DNA of 26,817 nt from CAZFLN01 sp964519905. GTDB lineage: Bacteria > Patescibacteriota > Microgenomatia > UBA1400 > UBA1396. Shown here in pieces: positions 20,884 to 26,817 of this stretch. The stretch spans positions 1 through 26,817 of the forward strand of contig CAZFLN010000014.1 in NCBI GenBank assembly GCA_964519905.1, written 5' to 3'. Every line of letters starts with the position of its first letter. Positions within the stretch are counted from its first letter, which is position 1. A model generated the notes under the pieces. It saw only the letters and a list, made by a program, of their open reading frames with translations. It ran no database searches and was not told where the DNA came from. A program made the translations under genes and the position numbers.

Positions 20884-23282
20884 CGCTGCGCCATCGGCGC
20901 TGAAGTTGGCGGCAACCCTGCAGCCTCAGCATCGAGTGATCGAAAATCGCTGGCCGTACAAGCTCTTTTCGGAATTCTTTCGATTGGCAACACTTCATCT
21001 ACAATCCTCGGACACGCATCACAGGCTAATGTCCCGGTCGTGGCACAAATTCGCACACGCTCTACTCCAACCGGTAAGGCAAACTTGTGGACGGTGCTCT
21101 CAAGCGCTTGAGTCATAACAGAATTCCAGATTGGAGAAGCGCCGGTCACTCCAGATGCAACCGCACTCATAGGTGAGTTATCATTATTCCCCACCCAAGT
21201 AAGCACCACAATGTCTCTGGTGTACCCAATAGTCCAGTTGTCACGCAAGCTATTCGTGGTTCCAGTTTTTACAGCCACTTCTTGGTTAGGAATTACCAAA
21301 GCTGATCGAGTCCCAAAAGCTGGTGCACGGGCTCCGTTATCTTGCAAGACATTCGTTATTTGTGCAGCAGATAAAGGAGAAAGCACTCGTGTTCCATTGC
21401 ATGGCTCGCTAGCATCTGCACAAGAATTTTTATACACCAAATCACCACGGACATCTCGAATTTCTAAAATTGGATTGAGTGGGACAGTAATTCCACCATT
21501 CGCAAATGTTCCATACGCCTGAGCCATGTCGTACATGGTAACTTCACCACCACCCAGAGTAAGAGCCAGTCCAAAACGACTTGGATCGTTCCAAGTAGTG
21601 ATTCCCATTTTCTGCCCAAGCGTCACCAGATCTTGTACACCAACCAGTGCCAGCAAGCGGACAGCGGGGATGTTATATGAACTTCCTAATGCTTCTCGCA
21701 GAGACACTGGGCCGCGGAAACTTCCGTCGTAATTTTTGGGAGCGTATGGCGGGGCACCTGGGGCAGTGAACTGAACCGGCGTGTCGTCAATCATGGTTGA
21801 AGGGCTCATCCCGCGCTCAAACGCTAAGGCGTAGGTGAGAGGTTTAATGGATGATCCAGGTTGACGCTGACGCAAAGCCACATTCACTTGCCCATCATTG
21901 CTGGTATCAAAATAATCTTGACTGCCAACCATGGCCAGAACTTCGCCAGACTTGGGATCAGTCACCATGGTAGCGCCATTCCCCACTCGGAGTCGACCAA
22001 GCTTTTGCAGTTCGTCACGAACTGCTGCTTCGGCGGAGGCTTGCAGATCGAGATCCAGTGTTGTCCAGACTTCTAAGCCACCTTGCGCTACTACCTCTTC
22101 GCCATATTGTTGCGCCAATTGATCTCGAATCATCATCACGAAATGCGGGGCCTGAATCTCAAATGTGTTCGAGCGAAAAGTAATTTCTTCCTGTTCTGCG
22201 AGTGTGCGTTGCTCTGGCGTAATAAATCCAAGTGTTTCCATTTGTCGCAACACCTCACGCTGACGAGCAAAGGCCCTTTCAGGATTAGCCCCAAACGGAT
22301 TGTAAAAAGTAGGCGCGTTTGGCAAACCAGCAAGCAAAGAACTTTCAGCCAAACTCAATTCCTGAGCGGACTTGCCGAAATACCACTGACTCGCCTCTTC
22401 TGCGCCATACACGGCGCCACCATAATTCACATCGTTGAGATACCATTCCAGAATCTGCTCCTTGGTGTAGCGAGCATCCACCGCTACCGCCAAGACACCT
22501 TCCCGAATTTTTCGACGCCAAGTTCTCTCTCGGGAAAGAAGTGTATTTTTTACTAATTGTTGAGTAATGGTAGATCCACCCTGCGTAGTAGCATTATTCG
22601 CGTTATGCCAGGCAGCGCGAACAATTCCTCGAAGTGAAATTCCCCAATGTTCGTAATATTGAGTATCTTCGATAGCCAGAGAAGCTTGTACAAGATAGGG
22701 AGAAATTTCCTCAAGACTCACAGGTGTTCGGTTTTCATCCTCAAACACCTTGTACAGCATTCTTCCATTTCGATCATAAATTTTCGTAGTGGCCGCCGGC
22801 CGACGAGTCTCAAGGGCAACGATAGACGGTAAATCTCGAAATACTGCTTGGTATATTCCCCAGCTCGAGATTCCCACAACAATAAAAACGCCCAAAACTC
22901 CAGCCGCTACACTCCGCCAAAAAATCCCTCGTGGAATTACCCGAGGAACGGAATCATCTTGCCATTCGTATGAAATCCAGTCTTTCCATTTTCGATCAGA
23001 GTCGATATGTATCTGAGTTTTTTTCGGAATGGAAAATTTACTTGATCGTGATGTGACCCACTTTCCTACAGAAAAGTGCCACTTCGACCGCGAAAAATTT
23101 GGAACTCGAATGCGTATTTTTAGGAGAAAACGCACAATTTGAAGAATTTTTGTTCCTCCCCAAATCAGTGTTTTCCGTACCTGCGAAACACAGAATCGAA
23201 CTCCACTCCACAACCAAAACGTCAATAAAAAGAAAGGATTTCCAAGAAGGAACAAGACTCTGGAAACGAGTCGTACAATCAT
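20880..23282 (-). CDS. pbpA: Class A penicillin-binding protein (glycosyltransferase/transpeptidase)
   Basis: An 800-residue bifunctional peptidoglycan synthase. The N-terminus has a hydrophobic stretch (about 8-28), an unusual basic linker of about 85 residues and a second membrane helix (about 122-147). The GT51 domain follows: AIEDTQYYEHWG with catalytic Glu205, QGGSTITQQLVKN, RRKIREGVLA and LAGLPNAPTFYNP. The transpeptidase domain has S477-SI-K480, S535-Y-N537 and K672-T-G674 in the usual order. The C-terminal part has paired cysteines (ICATTGTLACDACP and RAC). The role is polymerising and cross-linking lipid II outside the membrane. The ATG at 23280-23282 has CAGGA about 11 nt upstream. 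It follows the GH18 gene and murJ, forming a cell-wall group. The two N-terminal hydrophobic segments are unusual; normal class A PBPs have one. Confidence 0.94.
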   Translation of the reverse strand: MIVRLVSRVLFLLGNPFFLLTFWLWSGVRFCVSQVRKTLIWGGTKILQIVRFLLKIRIRVPNFSRSKWHFSVGKWVTSRSSKFSIPKKTQIHIDSDRKWKDWISYEWQDDSVPRVIPRGIFWRSVAAGVLGVFIVVGISSWGIYQAVFRDLPSIVALETRRPAATTKIYDRNGRMLYKVFEDENRTPVSLEEISPYLVQASLAIEDTQYYEHWGISLRGIVRAAWHNANNATTQGGSTITQQLVKNTLLSRERTWRRKIREGVLAVAVDARYTKEQILEWYLNDVNYGGAVYGAEEASQWYFGKSAQELSLAESSLLAGLPNAPTFYNPFGANPERAFARQREVLRQMETLGFITPEQRTLAEQEEITFRSNTFEIQAPHFVMMIRDQLAQQYGEEVVAQGGLEVWTTLDLDLQASAEAAVRDELQKLGRLRVGNGATMVTDPKSGEVLAMVGSQDYFDTSNDGQVNVALRQRQPGSSIKPLTYALAFERGMSPSTMIDDTPVQFTAPGAPPYAPKNYDGSFRGPVSLREALGSSYNIPAVRLLALVGVQDLVTLGQKMGITTWNDPSRFGLALTLGGGEVTMYDMAQAYGTFANGGITVPLNPILEIRDVRGDLVYKNSCADASEPCNGTRVLSPLSAAQITNVLQDNGARAPAFGTRSALVIPNQEVAVKTGTTNSLRDNWTIGYTRDIVVLTWVGNNDNSPMSAVASGVTGASPIWNSVMTQALESTVHKFALPVGVERVRICATTGTLACDACPRIVDEVLPIERIPKRACTASDFRSLDAEAAGLPPTSAPMAQR

Positions 23283-23324
23283 CTTGAAATTTTTCCTGCC
23301 ATGTACACAGATTTACCATGACCA

Positions 23325-23393
23325 GGCACTTGAGAGCAATGAGGAGATCATTGTTATGGGGTACTTTTCGGGACTTTACCGAGCTGAAGTGCC
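23325..23393 (-). other. Nested inverted repeats between the GH18 gene and PBP1A
   Basis: GGCACTT (inside the last GH18 codons, 23393-23387) can pair with AAGTGCC (23331-23325), enclosing the stop codon and an inner CAATGA/TCATTG hairpin (23337-23353, loop of 5). No U-run follows, so a terminator is unlikely; mRNA processing or stabilisation is possible. The 93-nt gap also has a weak promoter-like TTGCTC-18-TAAATC pair before PBP1A. Confidence 0.3.
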
Positions 23394-24605
23394 AATTTTG
23401 CTCTCAATCACTTGCCAAAAATCAGAGGAATCCCCTTCATACCCGATTGCCCAAATGGCAATCCCAGCCAATCCCACTTGCTGCACAAGATCAAGTTTGT
23501 ACGAAAGCGAACGAGCATCTTCATAAAAAATGATCTGAGTGTTTCCAGCTCGCTGATACGTCAAGTACGGAGAAAGAGCATCCTCGTCCCATCCAGTGCG
23601 CAAGCCGCTCACTCCGGTCTGTCCATTCAGGATCTTCTGCACCCGATCATACGTAGCGGTGGCACCAGTTCTTGGGTAGGTATTGGCTCCTGGTTGAGCG
23701 TGTGTCACCTGCCATTCATAGCCATAAAACGGAACACCGAGCAAGACCTTAGAGGGCTTGGTAAGCTTGGTGAGATCACGAAGATTGGAAATAATATCGT
23801 CCTGCCATCGTTTTGATTCTCTCCCAAATATCGGAGCCACCGGACCCGCCACCGGAGATCCACGGTAATGGTAGTCATACGCCATCATAACGAAAATATC
23901 CACGTGTGGGTCGAGCGCAGCAATATCCCACAAGAGTGGCTTACTGGCTGCCGAACCAAAGAAGGCGACAGATAACTCTGCCCCAGGATTTTGGCGAGTG
24001 AGTGCGTAACGAACATCTGCCACAAATTGTGTGTACGCAGCTCTCAGATCGCTGTCTGCTTGCCCGGCATACTCAATATCCAAATTTAAACCGGCAAATG
24101 GATAGCTCGCCATAACTTGCGAAATATTCTCAATCGCGGCTTGTTGCGATTGAGGACTCAGTAAAAAGGCGGTAATATCGTCGTTATTCAACATGGTAAA
24201 AGTGATATGCGGTCGCTGACCAAGTTGCTCACGCTCACTCATCCACTCAGTAAAGAATTCGCCCTGCATGCGGCGCAGACCCATGTCTGGACCACTGGCT
24301 GTACTTTCCACAATTTCCCCATTTTTCCCAAGCGTGATCGAAAAATACGAAACATCGGTCAGCACGGCATCTGGTTGTGTAGAGAGTAACGTCCAGTACG
24401 GCAAGTATCCATACACTCTTTTGGGTGCTGTTGAAATTGGTGAAAACTCTTCAACATAAATTGGACTACCAGGTACCAATGGAGTTCGAAGTGACTCTCG
24501 AAGTTGCTGCCGGTACCAGAAACTCGTCGCAAACCACACTCCCACAAAGATAAGAGAAAGAAGAGAAACAAGAATCAAAATAAAGCGTACTGTCGCCAAG
24601 CGCAT
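23376..24605 (-). CDS. Membrane-anchored GH18-family glycoside hydrolase (peptidoglycan/chitin type)
   Basis: 409 residues. One N-terminal hydrophobic helix (about 7-27) anchors or secretes the protein. The GH18 barrel begins at KRVYGYLPYW (about 62-71). The active-site strand reads GLNLDIE (172-178), giving Asp176 and catalytic Glu178. The N-x-D-x-E form is that of the Bacillus spore cortex hydrolases (YaaH/SleL group, GVNIDFE) rather than the classic chitinase DGxDxDxE. MMAYDYHYRG, GVPFYGYEW, FYEDARSL and the closing AIWAIGYEG (substrate-binding Trp) are all present. A role in trimming peptidoglycan or another N-acetylglucosamine polymer is inferred from murJ and PBP1A on either side. The ATG has no Shine-Dalgarno; a TATACT box ends 6 nt before it. 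Confidence 0.88.
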   Translation of the reverse strand: MRLATVRFILILVSLLSLIFVGVWFATSFWYRQQLRESLRTPLVPGSPIYVEEFSPISTAPKRVYGYLPYWTLLSTQPDAVLTDVSYFSITLGKNGEIVESTASGPDMGLRRMQGEFFTEWMSEREQLGQRPHITFTMLNNDDITAFLLSPQSQQAAIENISQVMASYPFAGLNLDIEYAGQADSDLRAAYTQFVADVRYALTRQNPGAELSVAFFGSAASKPLLWDIAALDPHVDIFVMMAYDYHYRGSPVAGPVAPIFGRESKRWQDDIISNLRDLTKLTKPSKVLLGVPFYGYEWQVTHAQPGANTYPRTGATATYDRVQKILNGQTGVSGLRTGWDEDALSPYLTYQRAGNTQIIFYEDARSLSYKLDLVQQVGLAGIAIWAIGYEGDSSDFWQVIESKIGTSAR

Positions 24606-24611
24606 ACAGGT

Positions 24612-24617
24612 AGTATA
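24612..24617 (-). promoter_or_regulatory. -10 element of the GH18 gene, predicted leaderless
   Basis: TATACT ends exactly 6 nt before the ATG at 24603-24605. There is no matching -35. It lies in the 33-nt gap after murJ, so the gene can be transcribed apart from murJ. Confidence 0.5.
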
Positions 24618-24638
24618 CCTTTCTCGGATCCGGGAAAT

Positions 24639-26294
24639 TTACTCTACCAGGTCTGACACCACTTCGGTGTAGACTCTTCCGTTCACTCGTTTGCGTAATC
24701 GATCAAACAATCGAGAAAGAATCGTGAGCTCTTCTATCCGCAGAACCCAACACCACGCCAAGAATACTGCTCCACCAAGGGCGCTCACTACAGCTGTTAA
24801 TTGAATCAGTTGGAAGGTCCGCGAGGTTTCAAAGACATATAAATCTAATACGCGTTGGAAAATAAATAATGTTACAGCCATAAGAATCGCCGCGCCAGCA
24901 ATTCGAATAGAAGCAAGCAGAAGTCGACCCAAATCTGCCTTCCCAAAATACTTGAGTAATCCCCCAAACAAAGCCACCATCTCTATACAACCTGAGATGG
25001 TCAGAGCTAGAGCAATTCCCGTAAGTCCCATTCCCATTTGCAAACCAAAGTACCAAGCCAAACTTCCAGTAATCAAGACGCTGACACCTGAAATCACGAG
25101 AGGATATACGGTGTTGTTGAGCGCATAAAACGATCGAATCAACACATGCGTGAGCGCCTGCGGAGCCACGGAAAGCGCCAAGATTCCGACTGCCTCGGCA
25201 GTGTCCAAAGTTGCACTCCATGGGTAGGTTTTGGCACCATAGGCCAAACGAACCAGTGGCACGCGCAACACCAATAACAATGCTGAAGCCGGAGCAGCAA
25301 AAAACAAAATTTGTCGGATAGATCGATACAGTGTTTGACGAAGACCCGTTAAGTTATCTGATTCCGCGGCCAAAAATGGCAGTGCTGCCTGTCCAATGGA
25401 AACACCAAAGAGACGAATCGGAAGCGACATAAGTTGCTGTGCAAATGTAATCATGGTGAGCACCAATGGTCCTGAACCCGTGGCCACAAAAGTTACTATC
25501 CAGAGACTCACCTGTTCCACCGCCAAAGCCAGTGTTCTCGGAAGTGTCCGAGTCACAAATCCCCAGAGATCTTCTCTGTTCCATTCCGGCCACAATGGCA
25601 GTCGAATCCCCACTCGGAACATGACTGGAATCTGAATAGCCATGTGCAAAAAGGCACCAACCACTGTTCCCCAAGCAGCCGCATAAATACCCAACCACTG
25701 ATGAGCAAATAATGTAACCACAATAATCCCCAGGTTATAGAAAACGGGACTTAAGGCAGAAATAACAAAACGCTTAGCACTTTGCAGCATGGCAGTCAAA
25801 AATCCGGAAACTCCAAAAAACAATTGAGAAAGAATCATGATTCGAGTCATTCTCACTGCCAGTGGGAAAATCTCTGGCTCTGCAGAATTACTCAAGAGCA
25901 TTCCCACAAACCACTCTGCTCCCACGAAAATAAGAATACTGGCCACCGCATACAATCCAAGAACCAGGTACATTGTTTGACTGGCAAACGAGGCCGCTCT
26001 ATTCGGATCCTTTTTCTGCCACTGTGTGTACATTGGCAAAAATGCCGCGGAAAGTGAACCAAGCACAATCAACTGCAAAGCAAAATCTGGTGCGCGGAAG
26101 GCTACCCAAAACGCATCGAGACTCGCATTTCCTTCCTGAATATAGATACCAGAAAAGACGCGATTTCGTACCACACCAGCCACAGCAGAAGCCGCGTTAG
26201 CAAGCAAAATAATGGTAGCGGCTGAAAGAATGGAGGTTTGTTGGGACTCAATCCATCCACTTTGTTTGCGCAGCCACTTTCGAAGCGCATTCAT
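24639..26294 (-). CDS. murJ: Lipid II flippase MurJ
   Basis: 551 residues, a MATE/MVF-superfamily transporter with about 14 hydrophobic helices that flips lipid II to the outer face for peptidoglycan synthesis. The family N-terminus is visible: ANAASAVAGVVRNRVF, AFWVAFRAPDF and LGSLSAAFLPMYTQW. Later helices include the LSVAPQALTHVLIRSFYALNNT region, which corresponds to the conserved RsFYAl.DT motif. The E. coli Arg52/Arg53 pair after PNF is absent here (PDFALQLIVLG), as I would expect for Gram-positive-like and CPR versions. A basic amphipathic tail (SRLFDRLRKRVNGRVY) ends the protein. The ATG has no Shine-Dalgarno and a promoter -10 lies 6 nt upstream. Downstream are the GH18 hydrolase and PBP1A. 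Confidence 0.93.
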   Translation of the reverse strand: MNALRKWLRKQSGWIESQQTSILSAATIILLANAASAVAGVVRNRVFSGIYIQEGNASLDAFWVAFRAPDFALQLIVLGSLSAAFLPMYTQWQKKDPNRAASFASQTMYLVLGLYAVASILIFVGAEWFVGMLLSNSAEPEIFPLAVRMTRIMILSQLFFGVSGFLTAMLQSAKRFVISALSPVFYNLGIIVVTLFAHQWLGIYAAAWGTVVGAFLHMAIQIPVMFRVGIRLPLWPEWNREDLWGFVTRTLPRTLALAVEQVSLWIVTFVATGSGPLVLTMITFAQQLMSLPIRLFGVSIGQAALPFLAAESDNLTGLRQTLYRSIRQILFFAAPASALLLVLRVPLVRLAYGAKTYPWSATLDTAEAVGILALSVAPQALTHVLIRSFYALNNTVYPLVISGVSVLITGSLAWYFGLQMGMGLTGIALALTISGCIEMVALFGGLLKYFGKADLGRLLLASIRIAGAAILMAVTLFIFQRVLDLYVFETSRTFQLIQLTAVVSALGGAVFLAWCWVLRIEELTILSRLFDRLRKRVNGRVYTEVVSDLVE

Positions 26295-26300
26295 GGTGGT

Positions 26301-26329
26301 AGTATCGCCGAGTCAGGGCCAGGAAACAA
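26301..26329 (-). promoter_or_regulatory. murJ promoter, predicted leaderless
   Basis: TTGTTT (26329-26324), a 17-nt spacer and GATACT (26306-26301), which ends exactly 6 nt before the murJ ATG. Transcription should begin at the start codon. Confidence 0.6.
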
Positions 26330-26363
26330 GGGGAAATGTTGTAACTTTCTCCCAGTAAATACC

Positions 26364-26389
26364 AAAAAGGTGCGATCAAAAATCGCACC
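26364..26389 (-). terminator. Intrinsic terminator of rpsT
   Basis: GGTGCGAT (26369-26376) pairs with ATCGCACC (26382-26389) around CAAAA, and on the minus strand a TTTTT run follows. It lies 25 nt after the rpsT stop and before the murJ promoter. Confidence 0.85.
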
Positions 26390-26414
26390 CTTTCGGAAAA
26401 ACGATGTGAAAAAA

Positions 26415-26648
26415 TTATTTAATCAGCTTACTGAGACTCGACTTGCGACGAGCAGCTGTGTTTCGGTGCAGGAGATTGTTCTTCACTGCACGGTCAATAC
26501 GACGGAAAGCTTCGGACAAACCCTCAGCACTTGGAGTCTTGATGAAAGATTTAATAGCAGTTCGCATGCGGGAAGCCGTGAGAATGTTCTCATCTCGACG
26601 ACGGTCAGAAACGCGCAGTGCTTTTTTTGCAGACTTAATGATTGGCAT
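26415..26648 (-). CDS. rpsT: 30S ribosomal protein S20
   Basis: 77 residues of the three-helix, lysine-rich S20 family, which binds the 5' and 3' minor domains of 16S rRNA. The N-terminal MPIIKSAKKALRVSDRRR and the LHRNTAARRKSSLSKLIK C-terminus match the family; length is at the short end of normal. The ATG at 26646-26648 has no Shine-Dalgarno, with a perfect TATAAT ending 8 nt upstream. It is a single-gene unit with its own promoter and terminator. Confidence 0.94.
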   Translation of the reverse strand: MPIIKSAKKALRVSDRRRDENILTASRMRTAIKSFIKTPSAEGLSEAFRRIDRAVKNNLLHRNTAARRKSSLSKLIK

Positions 26649-26656
26649 AGAGAGGA

Positions 26657-26662
26657 ATTATA
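26657..26662 (-). promoter_or_regulatory. -10 element of the rpsT promoter
   Basis: A perfect TATAAT preceded by TGG (extended -10), ending 8 nt before the rpsT ATG, with a poor -35 (CTGACT at 18 nt). The leader would be only about 1-2 nt long. Confidence 0.55.
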
Positions 26663-26701
26663 CCACACATTTTTGACTACAGTCAGGACGTATTCGTCTA
26701 C

Positions 26702-26817
26702 TTATTCTCCCCTCGCAGAAGAGGAGAACCAGGGGATAACTTCTTGCCAAGTAAAGCGGAAACGTGTCATTTTCTCTGGTGCGTTTCGCAGCAGGTCTGC
26801 TCGGTACTGGAAGAGAC
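26702..26817 (-). CDS. 3' end of an unidentified gene (cut by window edge)
   Basis: A minus-strand frame open from the right edge to TAA at 26702-26704. Its last 38 residues include LFQYRADLLRNAPEKMTRF and end EVIPWFSSSARGE. Composition is protein-like, and the stop is about 40 nt before the rpsT -10 box, which is a sensible gene spacing. Only a fragment is visible and I do not recognise it. The other two frames also stay open or close less convincingly. Confidence 0.4.
   Translation of the reverse strand, partial: LFQYRADLLRNAPEKMTRFRFTWQEVIPWFSSSARGE

Noticed and set aside
23038..23319. Alternative 93-codon minus-strand frame overlapping the PBP1A N-terminus
   Set aside because: Out of frame with PBP1A, no conserved features, and it lies inside the hydrophobic and basic N-terminal coding region.

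Overview
The window reads as a compact bacterial chromosome segment of moderate GC. Almost everything lies on the minus strand; the only plus-strand genes are a short block at about 18.6-20.9 kb. My best guess is a Patescibacteria/CPR-type bacterium. The reasons are an archaeal-type UMP kinase in place of the usual bacterial PyrH, a fermentative lactate dehydrogenase, housekeeping operons interrupted by family-less hypothetical genes, no amino-acid or cofactor biosynthesis, and a cell-wall set of MurJ, a GH18 hydrolase and a class A PBP. This placement is inference; a phylogeny of RpoB/RpoC would settle it. The standard genetic code appears to be used.

Layout, in the direction of the minus strand. 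(1) Right edge: the 3' end of an unidentified gene, then rpsT with its own promoter and terminator. (2) Envelope group: murJ, a membrane-anchored GH18 hydrolase and a bifunctional PBP1A that ends in a terminator overlapping its stop codon. (3) Plus-strand block (18.6-20.9 kb): an LDH-family dehydrogenase with an NADP-like cofactor loop, a two-helix membrane protein with a histone-H1-like tail, cytidylate kinase, and an overlapping 44-residue membrane protein. (4) tRNA-Cys(GCA), then a hypothetical gene. (5) groS-groL behind a CIRCE-like operator and a structured leader, followed by a hypothetical gene that I read as a diverged nucleoside-diphosphate-kinase-fold protein. (6) rpoB-rpoC behind a strong promoter and a long leader with an attenuator-like hairpin, closed by a strong terminator. 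(7) A zinc-ribbon Nudix hydrolase, archaeal-type UMP kinase and two hypotheticals. (8) The str operon rpsL-rpsG-(hypothetical)-fusA-(63-residue protein), then tuf, which runs off the left edge.

Three things stand out. First, many promoter-proximal genes have a -10 box placed so that transcription should start at or within a few bases of the start codon. In five of them the gap is exactly 6 nt. Operon-internal genes instead carry Shine-Dalgarno sequences, which points to systematic leaderless expression. Second, the hypothetical gene just upstream of rpsL carries a 16-bp tandem duplication that shifts its frame. Removing one copy restores a sensible C-terminus whose stop codon lies inside the -35 box of the rpsL promoter. 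Third, several unrecognised genes sit inside otherwise universal operons.

No CRISPR array, insertion sequence, rRNA or phage gene was seen. No gene-free stretch exceeds about 300 bases; the longest, upstream of rpoB, is its leader.
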